Below the pieces are notes generated by a model that worked only from the letters and a program-made list of their open reading frames with translations, was not told the origin of the DNA and did not search any database. From Taxawa tesnikishii (nom. ined.) (taxonomy: Eukaryota; Ascomycota; Dothideomycetes; Dothideales), in NCBI GenBank assembly GCA_030247885.1, contig JAPDRO010000016.1, positions 372,001-436,000 of the forward strand: DNA of 64,000 nt, written 5' to 3'. This document shows, piece by piece, positions 48,434 through 58,523 of this stretch. The position numbers and the translations under genes are program-made. Every line of letters starts with the position of its first letter. The first letter of the stretch is position 1.

Positions 48434-48982
48434 TGCGGTTCGTGACAGCGCAGCTCGAACTGCAGCAAACAATCGTTGCGAACAGGTACCGCGGTTGTCA
48501 GCAGTGGTGCTATGGGATGACACTCTCACGTTGCAGTGAATGCTGCGACGGCGAGGTAATGTGTTGACTGCTCTCGATCGACGGGGTACAGACAGGTGTA
48601 AACAGGGATAAACAAAGTCGGGGTCAATTTCGAGAACGCGTTGCAGCGCGCGGAACGTGGCGCGGGCGCGTAAAGTGGTTCGGCTTCTCTCGGACGACCA
48701 AGCAAAGCGTGGAAGGAGGGAGCGCCTCAGCGGCCTGGGGCGCCTCAGACATGGGATCCACTTGCTCAATTACATAATGACGATCTTCCTCAAAGACAAA
48801 TCCCCACCCTGCAACCGCCACGATCTACAATTAGCCTCTCCGACACTGCTTGCCTTGGTACCGACTGCGACTGACAGTTGACCTTTGCAAAACACTCTCC
48901 ACCCCCCCCCCCCCCCCTTCCCCGGCCATGCGATATCGATCAAGGCGGCGGGAACAACCTCATTCAACCTGGTAGCGCTGCG
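48434..48982. promoter_or_regulatory. Divergent promoter, Mcm3 / Srf1, with C16 tract
   Basis: About 550 bases between divergent starts. The Mcm3 side holds an ACGCG element (about 48653-48668 in GCGCGGGCGCG and GAACGCG), reminiscent of MluI cell-cycle box cores, but this is a short match. A run of 16 C lies at 48902-48917 shortly before the Srf1 start. Confidence 0.4.
48902..48917. repeat. Homopolymer C16
   Basis: Sixteen consecutive C, the longest homopolymer noticed in the window; its true length is likely uncertain. Confidence 0.9.
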
Positions 48983-50195
48983 ATGCAGCCGGCCGTCCGC
49001 GACTCCCTTTCTTCAACCGTCAATGTCAACAATCACTCCGAAACCTCGCAGGACTTGGCCTCGGACGAGACCCGGCACGTCCGGTCTATACCGCCGTGGA
49101 TCCACTCTGCAGACGATGAGGACGAGGCTGAGCAGACAGCGCGTCTGTTGCGGCCATCGTCGACGGTGACCGCCTCTCATCACTATCTACCCGCTCCGCC
49201 GCAACACAACAGACCTCCTGGACGCAAATGGGATCATGCCCGAAGTGCCGAACCCGCACTGTTGGACCACACCCTGAGTGCTAGCGCAGAAAGATGGAAG
49301 CCGTACATGATGTCGGGCCCCCAACCAGGAGGTTTCGAGGGTGCGAGACTAGTGTCCGATGAGTGGATGGACGAGAACATGCCGGACTTATCGCAACCTT
49401 GGCACACTCAAGACCCAGAGGAGATGTCGGAGAAGGTGAAGGGCTTTTGGCTCTTCTCAAAGACTGGACGGAAGAGAGCATTCGGCAAGGCGCAGGTCAG
49501 TCTACTTTTACATCCTCAATCGGGTGTCCGGCGGCCACGAAGACTGCGCGAAAGCTCACGCCAGGTCTTCGAGACTACGTCCCCTATATCTGTTTGTGAC
49601 AGCTTCGTACTGATAGTGTCGTAGCGTATTCTACTGAAGAACCCTTTCATTCCGCTCGTCTTCCGGCTGATAGTCTTGACTTTCACCCTAGCCGCACTAG
49701 GCCTGGCGGGAAGGGTCTACCATCAGTCGCACGCTGTCCAGAGAACCAGTCCCGATGGTTGCGTGCAGCGGGCGTCGACTTATATGGCTCTTGCCGTCGA
49801 TTCTGTTGCCGTACCCTATATTGTCTACATCACTTGGGATGAATATTTTAGCAAACCGTACGTCATGCCTCGTCCGGTAATCCCAGAAACACCCACAAGC
49901 TGCTGATCTCTTCATTAGACTCGGCCTTCGAAGTGCAGCGGCGAAGCTGGCGCTCATTTTCATCGACCTCTATTTCATTGTGTTTGAAGCTTCCAACCTC
50001 TCCTTGGCTTTCGATGCGCTGAAAGACTTCAGGTGGGCTTGTTACGACGAAGCGCCCGCCCGGTCGACGTGTCCAAATTCTCCTAACATCTGTCATTCTC
50101 AAACGGGGTTAACTGGCGTTTTGGTAATTGCGCTTATAGCATGGCTGGCCACGTTCAGCATAAGCGTACTTAGGGTGGTGGAGCGGCTCAAGTAG
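48983..50195 (+). CDS. Srf1-like regulator of phospholipase D, membrane protein
   Basis: Fungal membrane protein resembling Srf1 (regulator of Spo14 phospholipase D). The N-terminal half is hydrophilic (MQPAVRDSLSS, then SIPPWIHSADDEDEAEQTAR), with the conserved AERWKPYMMSGPQPGGFEGA, VSDEWMDENMPDLSQPW and KVKGFWLFSKTGRKRAF. Introns at 49496-49624 (129 bases) and 49858-49918 (61 bases) restore frame. The second half has about four hydrophobic spans: LVFRLIVLTFTLAALGLAG, YMALAVDSVAVPYIVYITW, KLALIFIDLYFIVFEASNLS and GVLVIALIAWLATFSISVL. The exons sum to 340 residues with no slip. Confidence 0.82.
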
Positions 50196-50537
50196 CCGAA
50201 GGGTGTACGCATAGGCGGGATTGCTTTCCCTAGTACTAGTAGTCGGTCTTCTTTGTTGTTTTACGAACCTGGACACAGTCATGATAGGCCCACCAACTCT
50301 TGCTTCCGTCGTCTCGGTGCTTGTTTGACGAGTGCCACTTGCATTGCATGCACCTGCGCGCCAAGACGCGTGGATCGACGTCATTTCCAGGAACGCGCGA
50401 ACAACCGGGAATTGCGCGCGCCGCCTTGTTGCCCTACTCGCTGCGGGTGACTCCTTTTCTTGACACTTTCGAGCCACGCTCTTTGGACTCGTCCTCATAG
50501 CGTTGTTGTCTCTGCCCCACGAACGCGGTTGCTCACT
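50196..50537. other. Spacer between Srf1 and Mit_KHE1 genes
   Basis: Tandem plus-strand genes; this stretch must hold the Srf1 3' end and the promoter of the next gene. It includes a GCGCGCCGCC-type GC-rich patch near 50395-50430. No gene seen. Confidence 0.5.
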
Positions 50538-51552
50538 ATGCGCCTTTTCCTCCTGCCTATATCCACGCGAAGAACGTTGATCTATTGCGAAAAGATTCAG
50601 ACCGAACTGCACGGCAGCAAGCCCTCCCTCGTAGACCGAGCAGTCAACAAAGCCAACGAGACCTGGGCAGATTGGGAAAAAGCCGAAAAGGGCTGGAAGA
50701 AAAAGGTCACCCATTACGGCAATGAGGTGTTCAAGCGCATACCGTTTGAGGAATGGGGCTTGAAGACACTTCCTCCTTTATCACAAACGAACGTGAACAG
50801 AGCACTGAAGGATGCTCCATTAAAGCTCCTGTATCCGGGCCATTTCTTGGAAGGCTCGAAGATACCAGAGATACTGAAGAGAACGGCAACGGAACGCCAA
50901 GGCTTGCACAAGAAGAGGATGATTTGGAGCGTATTGGCCATGCCACTCACGATACCGGTTGGATTACTTCCTGTGTATGTACCTCGTAGCGCACTAGACA
51001 CATCCTTAGACGCGAACTATAATCTCCGGTGCATATGCTGAACATGGTGCAGCATCCCTAATTTCCCGTTCATCTACCTTGCTTTCCGAGCTTGGTCACA
51101 TTACAAAGGTAAGTGATCAAGGTGGTTCTGTGCTGCTGCACCAAGCTGACCGGATAGCCTTGTCTGGGTCAAAGTATCTTGACACTTTGTTGGAGAAGAA
51201 ACTCATCAGTCCAACTCCTTCCACAGCGCTCGACGAGTTGTATGCTGCTGGCTTAATACATCCTACTCGTGCGCAATCGAGACAGGCTGTTGTACCATCG
51301 AGGAATGATTCACTGGCTATCGCGTACGCCGTGAAGGAGCAGACCAACAATGGCGCAGAAGACGTCATGCTACTCCAGCGCTGGAACGGCAAATTGCTGG
51401 CTGAGCGCTTTCATCTGCCAGAGATGGAGGTTGAAATAGAGCGCGCGGTGGAACAGGTCGAAAAAGGCATCAAAGCGAAGGCAGAGTTGGAAAGGGAGAA
51501 GCGAGAGATAGAGAAGGTCGTAACGAAACCTTCGAACCACGGACAGAGATGA
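50538..51552 (+). CDS. Mitochondrial K+/H+ exchange-related protein (Mit_KHE1 family)
   Basis: Member of the fungal Mit_KHE1 family, mitochondrial proteins linked to K+/H+ exchange across the inner membrane. The N-terminus MRLFLLPISTRRTLIYCEK is Arg-rich. KANETWADWEKAEKGWKKKV and ALKDAPLKLLYPGHFLEGSK form the conserved core. A membrane segment (IWSVLAMPLTIPVGLLPV) is cut by an intron (50975-51052), and a second (IPNFPFIYLAFRAWSHYK) is bounded by an intron at 51109-51157. The third exon (ALSGSKYLDTLLEKKLISPT) ends in a long charged coiled-coil tail. The exons sum to 295 residues without slips. The family role rests on general knowledge. Confidence 0.82.
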
Positions 51553-51850
51553 TGGAATCATTCACTTCACGTGATTTACTACTATCTACCCTCAGGTGTA
51601 CAGAGAAGCCCGCAACACTCTATTCCATATCATTCCACCATATTGCAACTCTCGTCGGATGTTGTTGAGACAAAGCCTACCTTATCAACAGACGTCGCAA
51701 CCTCCAAAACTCCATCCTGGGTATCTATTTTCAAATCATGGGAGAACATCCCTTATCACTCTTGCAAATGCCAAACTTTCTGGCGTCTGAACCGTTGCTG
51801 TGAGGAGGCCATGGTTGTTTGTAACCTGACCGTGAGACACTTTCGGTCCA

Positions 51851-53022
51851 TTATTTCGCAGTGAAACCGCCATCAACGGGGATGCATACCTTGAAAGCGA
51901 GGTCAGTGTGGGATGTCAAACTCCGTCCACAATGACACGTACCCCTGTCACCCAGCTCGCATCCTCTGAAGCCAAAAAAACAGCTGCTCTCGCCGAGTCG
52001 TCAGGTATGCCCAAACCTCGAAAAGGATGTAGATGCATGATTTGTGTCTGCGCTTGGGGGCTTGGAAACATGTGATCGATCATCGGAGTAGCGGTGTCTA
52101 CAGAACAATCAGTACTAGAAGATGGGCGAGTGCTTCATCGTATACTCACAACCAGGACAGATTGCATTGACATGTATTCGATGAGGGGCGCAGTCGAGTG
52201 CAGCAGCCTTTGTCAGGTTCACCACCGCACCCTTCGCTGCGCAATGACTCGAAAGATTCTCCACTCCAACCAGGCCCATGATGCTCGCGACATTGATTAT
52301 CCAGCCTCTGTCACCGTTTCGGTGCGGTCCTTGAGCCATCATCTGTGCCGAAGCATACTTGCACCCGAGGAAAACGCCTTTGGAGTCTACTCTGTGGGCT
52401 ACATCCCATGTCGTCTCCGTGGCTGCCCAGATGGGTTGTATGTCGGCAGCCTGTATAGTCGTTCCTGCATTGTTGACCATGCTTGGAGCACGTTAGCTAG
52501 GCAATATGCGCAGGCCGACGTCAGTCTTTGCGAACATACATGTCCAACCGTCCGAATTGGTTAACCGCCGTCTGGATCAACCTCTGTATATCTTGACTAT
52601 TTCCAACATCGGTTCGTACAAAGATTGCGCTACCGTCGTGCTCTTCGATCAACTCATGGGTGCTTAGGGCTCGTTCTTCCGATTCATCGTCCTCGCCCTC
52701 TTCCTCCTCTTCCCCATTCACCAGGGGTTGTGTCTCCGGATGTCAGCGCATACCACATGTGCTCCTTCTGAAGCAAAGCGAAGAGCAATTGCCCTTCCTA
52801 TGCCTGAAGACGAGCCCGTCACACTGCGAGAGGTTAGCGTAACTGGTTATTGGTCGCAACAGTAGTATTGTGAAACTCAGGCAGCAGCAGAGTTGAAAGC
52901 AAGCTTGCTTGTGCTTGGGAGAACCGTTATGGCACTGTGAGATTTGGTAGATTGAAGTGGAGGTAACTTTGGTGGGCTTACATCGCAACTTTGTCGTGAA
53001 GGCGTCCCGAGCGTTCGTCCAT
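51851..53022 (-). CDS. Short-chain dehydrogenase/reductase with His in place of catalytic Tyr; frame broken once
   Basis: Classical SDR oxidoreductase with five exon pieces. Exon 1 (53022) is MDERSGRLHDKVAI. The next has the cofactor motif VTGSSSGIGRAIALRFASEG, then VCADIRRHNP. The frame breaks at four G (52724-52727) and resumes LVNGEEEEEGEDDESEERAL, an acidic insert common in fungal members. After an intron come MVNNAGTTIQAAD, WIINVASIMGLVG (catalytic Ser) and SSHCAAKGAVVNLTKAAAL. The position four before the catalytic Lys is His, where Tyr is expected. A third intron leads to TATPMIDHMF, and a last short exon gives VCIPVDGGFTAK before the stop at 51851. Cofactor and substrate are not identifiable. 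Confidence 0.85.
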
Positions 53023-55184
53023 AGGCGGTACGTACAGAAGCAACTTTCGATGGAACTTAGATTTATGGGGAGTTTGTTTGCGAATGCCGAAAGCCAGCAG
53101 ATTGAGTTATTTTAGAGACGGAAGCACAAGAGCCGAACCAGGAATCCCAGGAATGCTGTGCGGACGACGGACAATGCCCCTTGTGTAGGTAACAAATCAA
53201 TATATGAGACAACGATATAAGGACCGGGACCGGGGATCTGACGCAAACTTTCGTGAGAAACAAATCCTAATGGTATCGTGTTGAGCCAGGTGCACAAGTG
53301 TAACGGCTATTCAAGGTCGGTCCACGTGAAACCGTTGCTCGCAAGTCTCGAAACGGCCTGAACCATTAATGGCTTGCGGCAGGGTCTATTCAGCGTCACG
53401 CCGTGGTCAGAAGCATGCGAGTCAGAGGTAATCTTGCGGGGAGCCCTGTTCAAGACGACGTGGCCGGAGGTGGAGGGCTGTTCGAAGGTTCGATCATGCA
53501 TACCCGAAGAGTTCGGTCCGATCGAAAACAGGACTGTGCGCGGCCAGTATCTCAAATGCCAGTTGCTGTACGATCAAGGCCCCGCGAGGGCTCAAGCTGG
53601 TCTGCTTTTGTGCGCATCCGTCAATTGATCTCGGCACGGGGCAGGAGCCGGGTCGGAGTGGCGAGACACTCGCGAATGCCCACTACCGGTCAGGCGTCAC
53701 CGCTCTTGTGCCTCCACCGTCAGTTCACTTGGATGCTGGGTGCAACTGTGTTGTTTCACCCGGCTCCCGGCTCTGGCGTCGGGGCTATTCGTCTTACTTC
53801 CGGCGGTGATCTCGCTCCTCCCCGACTCGTCCTGCTTCTCTTCTGCACACATCGACGGCCCGGCGCCGGATATTCCGGTCTTGGCGGCGAGCAAGAAGGA
53901 ACAAACGTGGGGCTCTCAACGGGGTGAGGCTTCGAAACCATGCCATAAGCTGAGGCTCTTCGTGCGCTGTTCGCGGTATCGACCAAGTGACGTTGAGCTT
54001 GCGGACTTAGCACGGGTGAATGCGACTACCGTACCCTAACCTGGCCCGTCGGTTCGCCATTAGCCAGTGGGTTGATAGTATCATGCTGCTCATGTAAGTG
54101 CCTTTGCGTCACCCACCAAACGGAAAGATAAGAAGCAAATTGATCATCCTCTCCTTGAGCCTATCAACTGGGGGATGTCGATGAAGCACAGCAGTAGTCA
54201 CGACGGCCGTGGGTAATTTCCGCTGTATGAAGTGGAGCTGCTTAGTTGGGAAAATGCCATGATTGCCATCAAGCTTAGAAGCACAAGATCGGGAACAGAA
54301 GGCAGATCACACTAGCCATGGCCCAGTAGCCAGAGTCCACGCAGTCGGAGACGGGCTAAGGAATTCATGGGAGCGCTAACGCCTTCGTCCAAGGATTCGT
54401 TTCTCCCATCCGCCTGTCAAATCTGCCGCGATATACGTCATTCGAGGAACATGAGAGAATGCACGAACGTGAGACACAGGCAAGCTGGAACAAGCGCTGA
54501 ACGCTGTTTCGTACCCTTCAGGGCACAGCGTGCTGGGCAATCGAGTAGGTAGGTACATATCACGATGCCCCAACGATACGATACAGATATGGTCCAATGC
54601 CCAGCAACGTTCAACGTCGTTCGACTAGACTCCGCGGGCGTCGGCTGCCGCGCGGCAAGTGGCTGAGTACTCAGCGTCCACTGCACCGAAGTCTAGACTT
54701 TACTGGCATATAGCATCGGCGGGGATGATCTGTGTGTGGACGCAGGCGTAGAAGCTACGTGTCTGCTGTCAACCAACCAATCCTGGACGCGAAACCGGAC
54801 CGGATTGAACGGTTATGCGTGGTCTCTTCGTAGGGATATGTAACACCAATCACGTAGGCTGGGAAAATCAGCCAAGCCTGCTATCCTCTCCCCACACTGG
54901 AAAGTGGGACACAGGGTGGCTCCTTCTAGCACGGAGTCGTTGCCCGCAGATTGATGTGCACAACTAGAAACGATCGCCTAGGTGTCGAAGCATGTATTCT
55001 TTCTGGCTCAGGGTCTGCTTGACGGAGATCGTCCCCGCTCGGAAATAATTCTGAGATCGGCGTTGGAGCGAACTTTGTCAACTAACACGGATGGAGCCCC
55101 GCCACCGGAACAAGGATCATGCTGGATTATTGGAAGGAACGTTATATCTTCTCTTCTCTGGCCGTCAACCCAGCATTTTATGTC
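53023..55184. other. Gene-poor region upstream of the split tRNA
   Basis: The first few hundred bases are the SDR promoter. A 174-codon plus-strand frame (53403-53927) is compositionally odd and unrecognised. The rest shows no repeats and no protein-like frames. Confidence 0.45.
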
Positions 55185-55338
55185 GGCGAGATGGCCGTAA
55201 GTCACACCCTCTAGCCTTGCTTTATACTTGCACCGATACTAACCAACACGAAGGAGCGGTCTAAGGCGCTGTCTTAAGGAATTCCTATCCCTAAACCGGC
55301 AGTCCGAAAGGGCGTGGGTTCGAATCCCACTCTTGTCA
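55185..55338 (+). tRNA. tRNA-Leu(AAG) split by a D-arm intron and a canonical anticodon-loop intron
   Basis: The 3' part is a clear leucine tRNA: GAGCGGTCTAAGGCGC (D loop and stem), anticodon stem CTGTC/GGCAG, anticodon AAG at 55276-55278, short variable arm, T arm GTGGG-TTCGAAT-CCCAC and acceptor strand TCTTGTC with discriminator A (55338). A 17-base intron (about 55280-55296) sits after position 37, as usual. The 5' acceptor is not adjacent. GGCGAGATGGCC at 55185-55196 supplies it: GGCGAGA pairs over all seven positions with TCTTGTC (two G-T), and T8, G9 and the D-stem GCC follow. Between lies a 57-base GTAAGT...AG insert. Removing both inserts leaves an 80-base tRNA with normal arms. No T run for Pol III termination follows within about 90 bases, so activity is uncertain. 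Confidence 0.7.
55197..55253 (+). other. Spliceosomal-type intron inside the tRNA D arm
   Basis: Fifty-seven bases starting GTAAGT and ending AG, with a perfect TACTAAC branch site (55238-55244) nine bases before the end. Length and signals match the protein-gene introns of this window. It separates TGGCC from GAGCGG, which together form a standard Leu box A. Position and pairing are seen; that it is removed by the spliceosome is inference. Confidence 0.6.
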
Positions 55339-56767
55339 TTATCTTAGCATTTGTGTGGAAGCTCTATCACAAGAAACTTGATCCCTTCCTCGTTGAGGGC
55401 CACGCTGTCATGCAAAGTTTCGTGTACAGAGCAACATTTTTGAACCCTTCACGACCCCAAATCCTGTGCGCATGTACTATGCGTTTACGGTCTTGCAGCT
55501 CCTGGGACGGTCTACCGGGACTAAGGAAAGTTCTTTTCATCGGCGCCGTTGTCAACGAATTGCTGTTAGACGAGAGACAGCCCAACTCCAACCTCCATGT
55601 GTCGAGTCCGCTAGAAAGTACCTAGAAAGGCACGAAGGCGATAACCACTAGGCTCAACGTTGTACCACTGAGGGCTTAGTTGACTCATGTCCCGCCGTTC
55701 CAGGGTCAACGGCACTTGTAACCGTCTTGGGGGATCAGTCCATGCACGACTAGGACTACTAACAACTTTCACGCAAGGACATGAACTACAGCCTTGAAGC
55801 TCTACCACGCCAGAGCGTGAACCGTCTATAGCCGGTCACTTCCCTTCTAACTACACTAACTACACGTCGGACCACGCCGACGTGCGCAAACTAATTTCCA
55901 AACAGCCGGGTTTGGGTACAAAGGCGGGTGAGGTTGGTTTAGAGTTATTAGCGGCGGGCTTATCCCGTTCGAGCAATTGAAGAAGGGTTTGTATATTTCT
56001 TCGGCTCGGTCTGGACTCCTGCAACTTCCAACTGCTCTCTGTGTAGTCTTGTTGTCATCGCCTTAAATCCAGCCATGTTCTCGTGTTATCCCTTTCGACC
56101 CCTGTCTTATTGTTGATAATCCCAACAATTGTTGGCCAGCCTTGCCTCCAGGGGTGACCTGGCTGATCCCTTCATGCTATCCCTTTGAAGCAATTTCAAC
56201 TGCACCAACCTCAACCAGTTTAGGGTGTTGAGATGTCACCACCATGCATGATTGACTCAACGACCGCTAGTGATCACTTGTTTCCCACGGAGATTGGAGC
56301 TTCCTCGCACATGAAGGTAAAGTGAAGGGCGATATAGCCTATTGTAACAGCCGTTTCTTTCGGCCGAATGCTGACATAACAATGTCTCATGGTGATGTCG
56401 TTGCGATCGCGACTGCGATTGCGGACGCCAGGCGTCAGCGATGTCGGGAGCGAGATTTCACGAACGTCGAATCGATAGCACTGCAGGACGTCCAAACACA
56501 CAGCAAGAGTTCGTCTTTGTGGCAGTCTTCGAACGGCAGCCGGCCAGAGCAGGGGTCTCAGAGATGGGACAAAAAGACAAGCCAGTCCAAGCCACAGGAC
56601 GTGCACAAGTGGAGCAAGACTTCAGCTGTCAGCGATGCGACAACTCGGATGAATCGTTTGGGAACAAGGGCTTGGAGCTTATATATCATTTAGAGAGCTG
56701 GGAGATAAGGACTATATACGGAATTAGAGATACCTTCTCGTGATTTTGGTATTTCTGACCGTTTATA
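55339..56767. other. Gene-poor region downstream of the tRNA
   Basis: No protein-like frame, repeat or RNA gene recognised. The last part is the 3' flank of the Nudix gene on the minus strand. Confidence 0.45.
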
Positions 56768-58184
56768 TCATAATTTACTTTCCTCTCTTTCCTCCACTAG
56801 GACATCCTTCCTCCACCTTACCTCCACCCTACGTGGCCCTTCTTTCTTGAACTCAACCAAGACCACCCTCTCCCTCTCACCTCTTCTCCTTCCTTCGAGC
56901 TCGGGGCCAGGCCCATCAAGCGCTAGAACAACCCTTCCGTCCTCTCTCCCTTTCCCGTTGGGCAGCGCCATGGTTGTGGGAGAGATGCATTTTGTCCCCA
57001 AGGCGGATCACCGGTCTTTACAAACTCCATCAAGTGGCATCGTTGGTCCTGTAGTTCCTCATGTGATGGAACCGGCGTTGCGGCCGACGTAGGATTGTGC
57101 GGCGAGAGGAAAGGGGCGATGAGATGAAGCAAGAATAGTTGTGGCGGGAAGAGAATGATACGTCCGGCCTGTGCGAGGCGAAGCCAGGTCGATGGAGGGA
57201 GAAAACGCGCTGCTGTATGCTCGACGCCACCGTCTGGGGTGGGCGTGGGAATCATAGTCTCCGACTGGGCACCTGCTTCAGCAGAATCTGGGGCTGGTCT
57301 CGAGGACGACTTGATGTTGGTCGAGGATTGTAAGGGCAGGAAGTAGATATACATCTGCGTAGTGAAGCGTCTTGGGATGTTGGTAGGCGTAACCCAGCGT
57401 GTAAAGGGGATGAGGCCATCTTCTCTCGACGTTAGTATACCACGACACACTTACCACTGCTGTGAAGGTGAAGACGCACCTGTGTCAGCCCTGCCCCCTT
57501 TGCAGCCAGCCATTTTCGAAACTCGACCTCTCCGGAGTGAACTTTACGCCGTCCTTCCTCTCGCTCCTTATCTTCCACTTCTATCAGCCTGCCAAACCCG
57601 TTGTTCCTTGCAAGCAGGATCCCACTCTCCTCGAAGGTCTCTCGAATCGCAGCAAGCCGATAGGCTTCGCTATCCTCATGCCGTTGTTCACTTTCCGGTA
57701 GCGGTATCTCTCCATCGTGGAAAGCTGACAGATTACCCCCAGGGAACACGTGTGCTGAGGCGAAAGACGAAGACGACTTTACGCGATGCAACAACAAGAT
57801 TTGGTTCTCGGGTGAAACAAGGATCACGCTAAATTGTATCAGCAGCCGCATCATGCGCGACAGGGGTGCATCGGAGGACCGCAGCCAGATAGTAGCATGA
57901 AAGGTTGCAACACGCAACGAACGAATCAAGCCAGAACGAGACATGTATCTCGGCGGCATTAAACACATGCACGACGCCCGAGAGTCCAAGGACAACCGAA
58001 ATACGTTTACACATCGCAAAAGCACCTCATATCTCGAACTTCAAGAAACAGAGAGTTCGAACGTACCTCGAGCTTGGCCTCGGAACATCGGGCATTTTCT
58101 TCTCTTTTGCAGAGCCCTTCTGTGGGCTTGACGACGAGCTCCTCTTGTTGGTTGTGTTGGTGTAAGTCTTCTCAGTGTACGACA
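56768..58184 (-). CDS. NUDT19-type Nudix hydrolase with peroxisomal SKL end; frame broken once
   Basis: Nudix hydrolase resembling NUDT19 (acyl-CoA diphosphatase). Exon 1 begins MSYTEKTYTNTTNKRSSSSS (58184) and ends MPDVPRPSSR. An intron (58066-57829) joins VILVSPENQILLLHRVKSSS. FASAHVFPGGNLSAFHD and the Nudix box EAYRLAAIRETFEESGILLA follow, with the metal-binding REtfEEsG. After another intron come GLIPFTRWVTPTNIPRRFTT, QMYIYFLPL and the C-terminal half. The frame breaks at the four-T run 56990-56993, after FVKTGDPPWGQ. The continuing frame, KCISPTTMALPNGKG, ends EEREESKL, a type 1 peroxisomal signal. An in-frame ATG at 58332 would add about 49 Arg-rich residues. The exon 2/3 junction is not fully resolved. 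Confidence 0.85.
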
Positions 58185-58523
58185 TTGCTGTACACGGCAA
58201 AGGAGGCGTCCGAACTCGAAGGGTTAGCCCGATCGAGGGGTTATGGATACGGTGAGAGGTTGGCAATCTAGCTGGACAATTCAAAACCGACTTTCGTGAT
58301 TGTCTGCTGCATAACCTGAGCAGAGAGACCATTCTTTAAATGAAAAACAACAGTGATACAGTCATCGTGTACATAAGGGCTTCTCCCTCGGGAGCGATGC
58401 ATGCACGGACGCTGCCGGGTTGCGGGAAATCAGCCAATCGACCGAGGCTCAAGGAAGCAATACGATTGGCGAGAGCTCATATAAACGTTCGCTCCATGTG
58501 TATTTACATGGAATGGAAGCAAT
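58185..58523. other. Tandem spacer, LeuRS 3' end / Nudix promoter
   Basis: About 340 bases between two minus-strand genes. It contains the Nudix promoter or, if the upstream ATG at 58332 is used, part of its first exon. Confidence 0.5.

Noticed and set aside
53403-53927. 174-codon plus-strand frame
   Set aside because: No domain, signal or splice structure; composition looks like chance in GC-rich DNA.
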